Assembly: GCF_014836415.1 (NCBI RefSeq)
Contig: NZ_JACSQY010000009.1
Coordinates: 62,001 to 126,000 of the forward strand
Direction of reading: 5' to 3'
Length of the DNA: 64,000 bases
Source: Sporosarcina gallistercoris
Lineage (GTDB): Bacteria > Bacillota > Bacilli > Bacillales_A > Planococcaceae
How positions within the stretch are numbered: the stretch's first letter is position 1; each line of letters opens with the position of its first letter. The notes under the pieces are model-generated. The model worked only from the letters and a program-made list of their open reading frames with translations. It was not told the DNA's origin and did no database searches. Of this stretch, positions 45,839 to 53,935 are shown one piece after another. Made by a program: the position numbers and the translations under genes.

Positions 45839-46834
45839 TTAGATTGTTACATGCTGTCCTAGTTTTTGTTCTTTTGCTGTTTCGTATACTCCGATTGCCA
45901 CGGCTAGGTCGAAGTAAGCTGCCCCGACGCATTTAAAGAATGAGATTTCGTGTTCGTTTTCGCGTGCTGTTATTGTCCCTACGTAGGCGTCTTTTAGCTC
46001 TCCATGAATGTCATCATATGACCAGTCACTTTGAGCGTTTGCATAAATCAGCTCCCCTGCTTCTTCAGTGGCGCCATGGAAATCATCCACAATGACTTTG
46101 TCTGCAAGACGAATGAATGTATGATCCACTTCCCTCATATGCGGCAAATAGGAGCCTACTCCGTTCACATGTGTCCCTGGTTGAATATCATCACCATCGA
46201 ATACAGGTACCTCCGATCTTGTGCTGCAATTGATGATTTGTGATTGTTTCACAACCTTAGATTTTTGTTCTTCTTGAATGACTTCGATGTTAATGCATGA
46301 TGGGATTCCAAATTCTATTAACTTCTCTTTAAACTTTTCTGCATTGGAAGTAGTCCGGTTTACCAGGTTGATGGTCTTGATATTTCGTACTTCCAATACA
46401 CCAAGCACTTGTTCAAAAGCCATGCCTCCTGTCCCGATGCATGTTAAAGTTTTTGCATTTTCCACAGCATATAAATCGGTTGCAATCGCGCTTAGCGCCC
46501 CTGTCCTTAAGCGTGTTAAATAGGACGCGTTGACGAGTGAGACGTGTTCACCAGTTTTCGCGTCAGACACCAGTGTCACTCCTTGAGTAGTTCTGCCTCC
46601 TGACTCCCGGTTGTGCGGGAAAATCGTCACTGCCTTCATCGCCATCAGTTCCTTATCCAAGTCCGCACTCGGCATATATAAGACGCTTGCTTCATGTTTT
46701 TTAAATTCAATTACTGTCCGTAAAGGATTTTCAACTTGATCCGCCACTTTCGCTTTTAACAGGTGTTTTAAATCTTCAACTGCCTTGTCCATTTTATACA
46801 TGCTTTGGATTGTTTTTTCATCGAGTACGATCAA
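45839..46834 (-). CDS. Ornithine cyclodeaminase / mu-crystallin family protein, possible 1-pyrroline-2-carboxylate reductase
   Basis: This is a 331-residue protein of the OCD/mu-crystallin family. It shows FPHNRESGGRTTQGVTLVSDAKTGEHVSLVNASYLT near residue 72-107, TGALSAIATDLYAV near 115, the NAD(P)-binding CIGTGGMAFEQVLGVL near 135, and VDDFHGATEEAGEL near 255. Relatives are ornithine cyclodeaminase, alanine dehydrogenase or pyrroline-2-carboxylate reductase. The neighbouring proline-racemase-family genes favour the reductase, the second step of trans-3-hydroxyproline use. A TTG at 46834 with AAAGGG eight bases upstream is the best start. It is divergent from an XRE-cupin regulator. Confidence 0.83.
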   Translation of the reverse strand: MIVLDEKTIQSMYKMDKAVEDLKHLLKAKVADQVENPLRTVIEFKKHEASVLYMPSADLDKELMAMKAVTIFPHNRESGGRTTQGVTLVSDAKTGEHVSLVNASYLTRLRTGALSAIATDLYAVENAKTLTCIGTGGMAFEQVLGVLEVRNIKTINLVNRTTSNAEKFKEKLIEFGIPSCINIEVIQEEQKSKVVKQSQIINCSTRSEVPVFDGDDIQPGTHVNGVGSYLPHMREVDHTFIRLADKVIVDDFHGATEEAGELIYANAQSDWSYDDIHGELKDAYVGTITARENEHEISFFKCVGAAYFDLAVAIGVYETAKEQKLGQHVTI

Positions 46835-46916
46835 AACTATCAACCCTTTCTTTTATCGTATTTGAATATGTGATATACCTTATATAGTCAAAGAATTTTA
46901 GAGGAGAGTGTTTGTG

Positions 46917-47453
46917 ATGGATCATTCCATAGGTGAAAGAATCCGTGTTATTCGGAAAGAAAACAAAATGACCTTAAAAGAGGTGGCAGATCGGACAGGG
47001 TTTTCAATTAGCTTCCTTTCACAATTGGAAAGAGGTAAAAGTAATGCCACGTTAGAATCTTTAAAAAAACTCTCATTAGCTCTAAATGTAAGTCCCGCTA
47101 TATTCTTCGATGAAGGAAATGCACAAGCTAATAACGAGGCATCATCAGAAACTGAAAAATTGAATCATCATAATATCATGTACAAAAGTTTGCACCACTC
47201 ATTGGAAGACTATGCTTTCCAACCTCTACTCATCAACTTGAAACCAGGACAAAACGAAGGGAATGCATTTACACATAATGGACAGGAATTCCTCTTTGTC
47301 TTAAAAGGAGTACTTACAGTTTTATTGAATAATAAAAAAATCGAATTGAAGAAACACGAATCCATCATGTTCGATTCAAATCAAACGCATTATTGGTACA
47401 ACTACACAGACGAAGAAGTCATCTTCCTGTGTGTTTCTTATGACTTTCAATAA
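46917..47453 (+). CDS. XRE-family transcriptional regulator with C-terminal cupin
   Basis: This is a protein of about 178 residues. The helix-turn-helix occupies about 5-60 (IGERIRVIRKENKMTLKEVADRTGFSISFLSQLERGKSN). A cupin_2 domain follows at about 105-178 (LKPGQNEGNAFTHNGQEFLFVLKGVLTVLLNNKK). Such proteins sense small metabolites and control adjacent transport and amino-acid genes. It is divergent from the OCD-family gene and next to the symporter/racemase pair, so it likely controls both. GGAG lies seven bases before a GTG at 46914 and ten before the ATG at 46917; either could be used. Confidence 0.88.
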   Translation: MDHSIGERIRVIRKENKMTLKEVADRTGFSISFLSQLERGKSNATLESLKKLSLALNVSPAIFFDEGNAQANNEASSETEKLNHHNIMYKSLHHSLEDYAFQPLLINLKPGQNEGNAFTHNGQEFLFVLKGVLTVLLNNKKIELKKHESIMFDSNQTHYWYNYTDEEVIFLCVSYDFQ

Positions 47454-47485
47454 TAGCCGAGGAGACAAATTATTCTCATCGGCCA
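47454..47485. terminator. Possible hairpin terminator between convergent genes
   Basis: GCCGA and GAGA pair with TCTC and TCGGC around a short loop with one mismatch. There is no long T-run in either direction, so it is a weak call. Confidence 0.35.
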
Positions 47486-47490
47486 TCGCT

Positions 47491-48699
47491 TTATAATTCC
47501 TTTAATTTTTCACCATACTTAGAGTGAACGATTGCAGTTCCTGTTAAATCACCTGCAATATTATTCGTCGTGTTTCCTGCATCAACTAATGGCGAAACAG
47601 CTGCGTAAATAGCTACAATTTCTAACGGCAACCCCAATGATGTCATCAATATGGCCATCATTACAATATCCGCTCCCCTAGCCCCCGCTGTACCCATCGA
47701 AAGAGCCAGTCCCAGAAAAACAAACTGAACCAACAAGCCAAATGTTATTGGTATGTCATACAAGTTCGCTGCAAAGATCGCAGTGACACCAAATGTTACC
47801 GCCAAACCATCCATATTGATTGTCGCACCTAGGGGTAATGTGAAGCCATAAATCTTATCTGACACACCCAGCTTCTTTGATACATTCATGGAAGCTGGTA
47901 AAGTAGCATTACTAGAAGACGTTGCCGCAGCCAGCATCAATGCCGGGCTTATCGTACGTAAAAATTCCAAAGGCTTAAATTTCGTGAACAGCGCGATGAA
48001 TGTCGGGTAGACAATGAATAATAATATCGCCAAGCCTATAAGAGCACTAAGCACATAGTACAATGCAGAAGAGATGATCGACATATCTGTCGTCCCTACT
48101 AATTTGGCTATAAGCGCTAGTACACCAAGAGGTGCGAGGACCATGATCATGTCTGTGACCTTCAACATTAAGGCCGCTCCTTCTTGAAAGAACAGCCGTA
48201 CTGTTTTAGCCTTATCTCCCATACTAAGAAGAGCAACGCCGATAATAATAGCACCGATAATAATCTGCAACATATTCATTTCAACGAAACCACCGAATAG
48301 ATTATTAGGGGTCCAGGAGACCAAGTTGTCTACGAAGTTGAATTCTTCCGGAGATATCGTTTCCCCGTCTGTCAGCATCCCTACAGAATTTTTACCTGGA
48401 TTCATAACTAAGGCAACGCCTATGCCGATGGATGAAGCTATAACAGTAGTCGCCATATAATAGACTATCGTTACGCCACCTATCGATCGCAATGACTTAA
48501 CACTAGGAAGATTCGTTATTCCATCTATTAATACTAGAAAAGTTAAAGGGACGATGAGCCATTGAAGCAATCTAATAAATATATCTCCGATTGGAGCAAT
48601 ATAGCTCACATTCTCTTTCAGAATGATTCCTAGCACAATACCGATAACCGCACCGATTGCAACTTGAACGAATAGATGCTGCTTTTTCCACCATCCCAT
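47491..48699 (-). CDS. Dicarboxylate/amino acid:cation symporter (DAACS family)
   Basis: This is a 402-residue membrane protein of the GltP/SstT superfamily with about eight helices and two re-entrant regions. It shows LLQWLIVPLTFLVLIDG near residue 40-55, the serine-rich AATSSSNATLPASMNV near 255-270, PLGATINMDGLAV near 285, and DAGNTTNNIAGDL near 375. These transporters use Na+ or H+ gradients to import acidic or neutral amino acids. The gene follows a proline-racemase-family gene by 22 bases, so the cargo may be an imino acid. The ribosome binding site is weak (GGGATGGG), which fits coupling to that gene. Confidence 0.9.
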   Translation of the reverse strand: MGWWKKQHLFVQVAIGAVIGIVLGIILKENVSYIAPIGDIFIRLLQWLIVPLTFLVLIDGITNLPSVKSLRSIGGVTIVYYMATTVIASSIGIGVALVMNPGKNSVGMLTDGETISPEEFNFVDNLVSWTPNNLFGGFVEMNMLQIIIGAIIIGVALLSMGDKAKTVRLFFQEGAALMLKVTDMIMVLAPLGVLALIAKLVGTTDMSIISSALYYVLSALIGLAILLFIVYPTFIALFTKFKPLEFLRTISPALMLAAATSSSNATLPASMNVSKKLGVSDKIYGFTLPLGATINMDGLAVTFGVTAIFAANLYDIPITFGLLVQFVFLGLALSMGTAGARGADIVMMAILMTSLGLPLEIVAIYAAVSPLVDAGNTTNNIAGDLTGTAIVHSKYGEKLKEL

Positions 48700-48721
48700 T
48701 TAGTATCCCATCCCGTCTAAT

Positions 48722-49732
48722 TCACTTGTCTTCCAACAAGAACCCCGTTGGTAATTCATCTTCAGGATCTGTCACAAACTGATGGAAACCGGTAATATAT
48801 GCAGTCCCTTCAACTTGAGGTACAACACCTGGAATGCCTGCAATCGTCGCTTCTCCAATGATGTCCCCTTTAAATTGGCCATCCGTAATACACTCATGGA
48901 TAAAGGAATCCCCATTTTTCATTTTTCCATGGGTATATAAAGTTGCTAGCCTAGCAGACGTGCCCGTGCCACAAGGAGAACGATCGACTTGCTCATCTGC
49001 AAATATTGTTACGTTTCGTAAATCCGAGTCTCCTTTTACAGGGGAGTCGGAATAGATCACTCCATAAATCCCTTTTAACCCTGGCTCATCAGGATGTACC
49101 ACGTTATAGTTCGCCTCGACATAATGCTTGATTTTCGTACCCCACTTTTGTAAGTGTGGAAGATCCTTCTTGGATACTTTAAAGTTCAATTGGTTCGAAT
49201 CCATAATTACATAGAATGCACCACCGAAAGCGATATCGGCGACTAAATCTTTTCCTTCGATTGTCATTTCAATCGATTTTTCCAAAACGAATGAAGGCAC
49301 ATTTTCAAAAGACACAGACTTCACTCTATTTCCTTCCACATTGGCATACGCGATTACTTCACCAGCCGGACTATCGATCACGAATCTTGGTCGCTCTTCA
49401 GTAACCTCGAAACGCCCTGTTTCAATCCCCATCGTGACAACGGCGATAATTCCGTGCCCACACATTGTACTCCAGCCTTCATTGTGCATGAACAGCACTC
49501 CAAAGTCTGAATCCTCTTTTGCGGGTGGTGTGATGATACATCCATACATACCGTGATGACCTCGAGGTTCATACATCAAAACTTTTCTAAACTCATCTAG
49601 ATGTTCCATACAATACTCTCTACGTTCTAATTGCGTGTTTCCTTTAATCTCCGGAAAACCATCCGTAATAATTCGTAAAGGTTCACCAGACACATGCATA
49701 TCCACCGTTGAAATCATCTTATTAATAATCAT
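48722..49732 (-). CDS. Proline racemase family protein (third member in the window)
   Basis: This 336-residue member has both catalytic cysteines: Cys91 in TMCGHGII and Cys254 in [11 protein letters not shown]. By residue pattern it is a racemase/epimerase, though some dehydratases of the family cannot be excluded without structure-guided comparison. It heads a two-gene operon with a cation symporter, and an OCD-family reductase and XRE-cupin regulator lie beside it. It may therefore handle proline, trans-3-hydroxyproline or a related imino acid separately from the sigma-54 pathway. A good sigma-A promoter lies upstream. Confidence 0.88.
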   Translation of the reverse strand: MIINKMISTVDMHVSGEPLRIITDGFPEIKGNTQLERREYCMEHLDEFRKVLMYEPRGHHGMYGCIITPPAKEDSDFGVLFMHNEGWSTMCGHGIIAVVTMGIETGRFEVTEERPRFVIDSPAGEVIAYANVEGNRVKSVSFENVPSFVLEKSIEMTIEGKDLVADIAFGGAFYVIMDSNQLNFKVSKKDLPHLQKWGTKIKHYVEANYNVVHPDEPGLKGIYGVIYSDSPVKGDSDLRNVTIFADEQVDRSPCGTGTSARLATLYTHGKMKNGDSFIHECITDGQFKGDIIGEATIAGIPGVVPQVEGTAYITGFHQFVTDPEDELPTGFLLEDK

Positions 49733-49784
49733 TTTTCCATCTCCTTATTGAATTCACTCCATTATTGAAGTGGTACTTAAATTC

Positions 49785-49814
49785 AGTATAATCGAAATAT
49801 ATCAAACTAGTCAA
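49785..49814 (-). promoter_or_regulatory. Sigma-A promoter of the racemase-symporter operon
   Basis: On the minus strand TTGACT is followed by an 18-base spacer and TATACT, about 50 bases before the start codon. Confidence 0.55.
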
Positions 49815-49960
49815 TTTAAAATTTCATGAGTTTATGTTTATCACTTATCAATTACAGCCCAAACTTTTGTCCACTTTCCTACAAGATAGCCATTCGAATA
49901 CATCTAAACCTTTTATTTGTGCTTCTTAAGATTCACTCTTGAGTCAGTTTTCACTAAAGC

Positions 49961-50013
49961 AAAAAATGTCACGTCCTCAATTAGGGGAATCCCAATTGAG
50001 TGCGTGACATTTT
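49961..50013 (-). terminator. Large hairpin terminator of the DUF3100 cluster
   Basis: ATGTCACG and CTCAATT pair with AATTGAG and CGTGACAT in a long interrupted stem. In the minus direction it is followed by six Ts. It lies about 170 bases past the last gene of the cluster. Confidence 0.8.
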
Positions 50014-50180
50014 CGATTGATTACTTAATTCCTATCTTATATGACAGCATCTATAAACCCATTGAACATTGACTTTTATGCCATTCTTCAAAAGCTGGAT
50101 AGAAATCCAATTATCATTCACACTCTTCATAAATTCAAAAAGAGATTGTTAAACTATTTTCCCGACTGTTTAGAATAGAT

Positions 50181-50633
50181 TTAAATTATTCCTTGGAACC
50201 GTAAAATGAGTTCTGCAATCACTGCGGAACCGAGAAATGTCCCCAGCATAACTAATGTCGCAACAACAATTGTTTTCCACCCTAGTTTCACAAAGTCGGT
50301 CAATGAACGCCCAATTGCGATACCTGCGTATGCTAAAATCGGTGTCGCAAGTGCTAGTAGTTGGACTTCAGTCGTCCATTCCACCACTTTCTCGGATCCA
50401 GGGAACCACGGCATAGAAACGAGAACACCGATAAGGGAAATGTAAGCGATACTTGGGAAGTTCACAGGGATTAGTTCTCTTAGGATGAATCCTGCTAAAC
50501 AGATGACAATGAGCGTAATCATTCCCGGAATCGCTGCAAGTGGCAGTATATCATATCCTGCCCAGTTTCCAACGAGGGCGGTGATGCCAAATATCCCAAG
50601 CAATAGTACCCATTCTTGAATGTTTTTCAGCAT
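50181..50633 (-). CDS. Small integral membrane protein, partner of DUF3100 protein
   Basis: This is a 150-residue, very hydrophobic protein with about five helices (VLLLGIFGITALVGNW, MITLIVICLAGFILRELI, AYISLIGVLVSMPWF, LLALATPILAYAGIAIG, TIVVATLVMLGTFLGSAVIAE). Its start overlaps the DUF3100 gene stop by one base (TGATG), so the two are made together and probably form one two-part transporter. I do not recognise a named family. Confidence 0.75.
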   Translation of the reverse strand: MLKNIQEWVLLLGIFGITALVGNWAGYDILPLAAIPGMITLIVICLAGFILRELIPVNFPSIAYISLIGVLVSMPWFPGSEKVVEWTTEVQLLALATPILAYAGIAIGRSLTDFVKLGWKTIVVATLVMLGTFLGSAVIAELILRFQGII

Positions 50634-51433
50634 CAGTATCCCTCCCTGTTACGAGTCATGCGCGCATAGATTTTTTCAGTTAATGGAAGTCCGATGAAGA
50701 TACTCACCCATAACCCTGTTGAAAGTGACAGCAAATTACTCGCCCCTGAAAAAGCAACGATTTGCGATTCCAATTCAGGGAATGCGGCTATTAGCGAGCC
50801 ACTTGCTGCCGCCATCATACTTCCACTCCCTACACCTGACGCCATCGCAAATGATAGCGGACTTAATGGTGTTAACGTCGCAAGCAACCCAGAGATAAGT
50901 CCAAGGAATACGGCTCCGAATACTGTACCAAAGATATACATTGCCATCACTCCGCGGCCTTCAGGAGAATTGATTCCGAATTTGTCCATAATGAGTCCGA
51001 CGTTCGGTTCGCGACCGATCGAGTGCGTCATTCCGACCGCTTCACGCTTCATCCCTAACCAAATTGCAACAGGTAGCGCGATTAAGATCGTCCCTAAGTT
51101 CCCGAGTTCCTGTAATAGTAATGCTGGGCCAGCAGCAATGACTTCGGGTAAAGATGGACCAATAATGACTCCGATTTTCGCGAGCAATAACGAAACACCT
51201 AGTACGATAATCGGCTCAGCATTTTTAGATTGCTTCTCTTTAACGACTGGTGAAAAAAATAGTCCTAGACCAATTACGAGTGCATACAACATCGGAAGCA
51301 ACAAAATTACACCCGGTCCTACAGGAATCTTAAACGTGCCAATCAGTTCAGTAACAATAACAATCCCAAGTACGATTGCATGTAACCGCCAATCTTTCCA
51401 AATCCCAGCAAGTGAATTCTCGTTTCCATCCAT
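50633..51433 (-). CDS. DUF3100-type membrane protein (putative transporter subunit)
   Basis: This is a 266-residue membrane protein with about seven helices. The stretches IGREPNVGLIMDKFGINSPEGRGVMAMYI and SFAMASGVGSGSMMAAASGSLIA fit DUF3100 as I recall the family. Function is not established; genes of this kind sit with catabolic dehydrogenases, so a carboxylate carrier is plausible. It follows a dehydrogenase gene by 38 bases and precedes a small membrane partner. Confidence 0.75.
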   Translation of the reverse strand: MDGNENSLAGIWKDWRLHAIVLGIVIVTELIGTFKIPVGPGVILLLPMLYALVIGLGLFFSPVVKEKQSKNAEPIIVLGVSLLLAKIGVIIGPSLPEVIAAGPALLLQELGNLGTILIALPVAIWLGMKREAVGMTHSIGREPNVGLIMDKFGINSPEGRGVMAMYIFGTVFGAVFLGLISGLLATLTPLSPLSFAMASGVGSGSMMAAASGSLIAAFPELESQIVAFSGASNLLSLSTGLWVSIFIGLPLTEKIYARMTRNREGY

Positions 51434-51471
51434 CCCAATCCCCCCTTATTCTTCCCCTTACTTGCGATGAG

Positions 51472-52353
51472 TCAACGCCGTATTTCATGGGCAAGCAATT
51501 CTGCAACAGCGGTTGCGTCTCGCCTGTTGTCACCTTCTGAGCTCGCACGTGTAAACAACTGGAATGCTGCATCACTAATTGCAGTCGGTAGCCCTTCCGA
51601 TTTCGCTAAGTTTCGATAGAGCGACAAATCTTTCCGCATATTAGCCATTGAAAACGTCACATCGTCAAAAGTTTCGTTAATAATTGTCGGTCCGAATACT
51701 TCCATAACTCTCGTTTGCCCTGACCCTTTTTGAAAGAGCTCTGCCAGCTTTTCTTTTGACACTCCTGCACGTTCCCCAGTTAACAAAGCTTCACTTAACA
51801 AGGAGATGATGCCACCGACAACCATGTTATTACATAACTTGACGATTTGTCCGGCACCACTGGATCCTATATACTCAACGTGACCGCCCATCGCTTGGAG
51901 CACAGAAGAGACTTGTGAAAACTTCTCTTCAGATCCTCCAACCATAATGGTAAGTGAGCCTGTAATTGCGCCGTCTGGTCCACCACTCACTGGACAGTCG
52001 AAATACGAGACGCCAATGACACCGGCAGCTTCCTCTAATAATCTCGTCCTTGCAACGTCATTCGTACTCATATCGAGCACGGCACTTCCGTACTTCATGT
52101 GTGGCAACGCGCCTTCTTTTCCATCCACTAACACTTTTTCGACTAACTCGGTGGATGGTAGTGATAAAATTAATACGTCACTCCACCTCGCTAGCTCCGG
52201 AACCGAAGAAGCTCCATCCGCCCCTTCATCCACTACACGTTTTACCGCTTCCGGATTCGTATCGTACACTTTGACTACATATCCTTTACGGACTAGATTC
52301 GTCGCGATTCCGTACCCCATGAGTCCGCATCCAACAATACCGATTGTTTGCAC
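51472..52353 (-). CDS. 3-hydroxyisobutyrate dehydrogenase family oxidoreductase
   Basis: This is a 293-residue beta-hydroxyacid dehydrogenase. It shows the NAD(P) motif IGIVGCGLMGYGIATNLVRKG at the start, YFDCPVSGGPDGAITGSLTIMVGG near residue 112-135 (substrate-binding SGG), and the catalytic Lys in GSSGAGQIVKLCNNMVV near 160-176. Relatives oxidise 3-hydroxyisobutyrate, reduce tartronate semialdehyde or act on similar short hydroxyacids. A GTG at 52353 with AGGAGGGG upstream is the chosen start. The neighbour upstream is an aldehyde dehydrogenase, fitting an alcohol-aldehyde-acid sequence. Confidence 0.88.
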   Translation of the reverse strand: MQTIGIVGCGLMGYGIATNLVRKGYVVKVYDTNPEAVKRVVDEGADGASSVPELARWSDVLILSLPSTELVEKVLVDGKEGALPHMKYGSAVLDMSTNDVARTRLLEEAAGVIGVSYFDCPVSGGPDGAITGSLTIMVGGSEEKFSQVSSVLQAMGGHVEYIGSSGAGQIVKLCNNMVVGGIISLLSEALLTGERAGVSKEKLAELFQKGSGQTRVMEVFGPTIINETFDDVTFSMANMRKDLSLYRNLAKSEGLPTAISDAAFQLFTRASSEGDNRRDATAVAELLAHEIRR

Positions 52354-52399
52354 AGGATCCCCTCCTATCATTCTACCTATTTGATGGATCGCTCAGTAT

Positions 52400-53848
52400 T
52401 TACGGTCGGATATAAACCGTTTTATAATCCGTCCAGAAATCCAACGTTGTCGAGCCTTGCTCACGTGGACCGATGCTGGACGCTTTTTTTCCACCAAATG
52501 GATACTGATTCTCAAAATAATTGGACGGGATATTCACATGGGTCACACCCGATTCAATATTGCGGATGAAGTGAAATGCCTTGTTCAAGTCGTTCGTATA
52601 GATCGTTGAAGACAACCCGAATTCGCTATCATTTGCGAGCTCCAATGCTTCTTCATACGAATCGACTACGGTCATCGCCATCACTGGACCAAATATCTCT
52701 TCTTTAAAAATAGTCATATCCTGTGTCACTCCACTGAATAACGTCGGAGCCACAAAGTAACCTTTATCCAATCCATTTTCCTTTAACTGTTCTCCGCCGC
52801 ATTCGAGAGTAGCGCCCTCATCAATTGCTGTTTTTACGTAATGCAAATAAGTTTTCAACTGACTGTCATCGACAACAGGACCGTTATCCACGTTTTCAGC
52901 GAATCCATCCCCTATTTTCAACTTTCGAGTCCGCGCGACCAGTTTCTTCGTCAAATCTTCAGCAATGGAACGAAGGACAATCAGGCGACTTGTACCTGTA
53001 CACCGTTGACCATTATCCAAAAAACCACTAATAACTAGGTTTTCCACGGTTTCATCGAGATCTGCATCTTCTAATACAATCGATGGGTTTTTACCTCCCA
53101 TCTCGGCTTGCATTTTGGCACCTCGCGCGCTCACTGCTTTGCCGAGTGCAAGCCCTACTTGTGTAGACCCCGTAAACGACACCGCTTTAATCTTTTCATG
53201 ACTGCCGATTGCGTTTCCAATCACACCACCGGGCCCAGTCACCATATTAATGACTCCCGCAGGCACGCCCGCTTGTTCGAACAACTCCATAATTTTGATG
53301 CTGATCAAAGAAGTATTGCTTGCTGGCTTGAAAATCACTGTATTTCCCGCAATAATAGCCGGAGCAATCTTCCAAATTCCAATACCGAGCGGGAAATTAT
53401 ACGGAGCAATTACCCCCACTACCCCAAGCGGTTCCCGAATTGTATATGCGAAAATCCCTGAATCGTGCGAAGGAACCGTTTCTCCTGTCATCCGGGTTGC
53501 TTCACCACTGAACTGTTTCATCGCTTCAATCGTTTTCCGCACTTCACCATTTGCTTCCCTGAACGACTTTCCGACTTCTTTCGTAATAATCGTCGCTAAT
53601 TCCTCTTGTTGCGCTTCCAGCAATCGAATGAGTGAAAACAACACATCACCACGAGTGGGTGCGGCCGTAGTTGCCCAACTTGGAAACGCTTCTTCTGCTG
53701 CTTGAATCGCCCGCTCTACATCGGCTTCATTCGACTTCTGAAAATATCCTAATACATCTTGGTTCGCTGGATTCAGACTTGCATACGTTTCATTCGTAAT
53801 CGATGAGACCCATTCCCCATTAATATAGTTATGATAAGTAGAACTCAT
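52400..53848 (-). CDS. Aldehyde dehydrogenase family protein
   Basis: This is a 482-residue ALDH. It shows APYNFPLGIGIWKIAPAIIAGN near residue 145-166, FTGSTQVGLALGKAV near 230, the general base in AEMGGKNPSIVLED near 252, catalytic Cys in NGQRCTGTSRLIV near 288, and EEIFGPVMAM near 385. It resembles the succinate-semialdehyde/2,5-dioxovalerate type. It is the first gene of a minus-strand cluster with a hydroxyacid dehydrogenase and the DUF3100 system. A TATAAT flanked by a 12-bp dyad stands 32 bases upstream. Confidence 0.9.
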   Translation of the reverse strand: MSSTYHNYINGEWVSSITNETYASLNPANQDVLGYFQKSNEADVERAIQAAEEAFPSWATTAAPTRGDVLFSLIRLLEAQQEELATIITKEVGKSFREANGEVRKTIEAMKQFSGEATRMTGETVPSHDSGIFAYTIREPLGVVGVIAPYNFPLGIGIWKIAPAIIAGNTVIFKPASNTSLISIKIMELFEQAGVPAGVINMVTGPGGVIGNAIGSHEKIKAVSFTGSTQVGLALGKAVSARGAKMQAEMGGKNPSIVLEDADLDETVENLVISGFLDNGQRCTGTSRLIVLRSIAEDLTKKLVARTRKLKIGDGFAENVDNGPVVDDSQLKTYLHYVKTAIDEGATLECGGEQLKENGLDKGYFVAPTLFSGVTQDMTIFKEEIFGPVMAMTVVDSYEEALELANDSEFGLSSTIYTNDLNKAFHFIRNIESGVTHVNIPSNYFENQYPFGGKKASSIGPREQGSTTLDFWTDYKTVYIRP

Positions 53849-53867
53849 GCATACATCCCCTTTACAT

Positions 53868-53912
53868 ATATATCTATTTATTATAATAAATCAGAATTTA
53901 AAATAGATATAT
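53868..53912 (-). promoter_or_regulatory. 12-bp inverted repeat flanking the -10 of the ALDH operon
   Basis: ATATATCTATTT at 53868-53879 is exactly mirrored by AAATAGATATAT at 53901-53912. The 21-base spacer contains TATAAT on the minus strand (53880-53885). The -35 is poor, which suits a regulated promoter with the dyad as operator. Confidence 0.5.
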
Positions 53913-53935
53913 GTGGGTAGCAACAAAGATTGCAT

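Larger units (their letters stand above)
49733..50180. other. 448-base intergenic region
   Basis: It contains the sigma-A promoter at 49785-49814 and the terminator at 49961-50013. The remainder is AT-rich and shows no gene. Confidence 0.6.

Noticed and set aside
50694..51470. Long plus-strand open frame (258 codons) opposite the DUF3100 gene
   Set aside because: It mirrors a membrane protein gene; its Pro/Ser/Ile-rich composition is typical of an antisense shadow.
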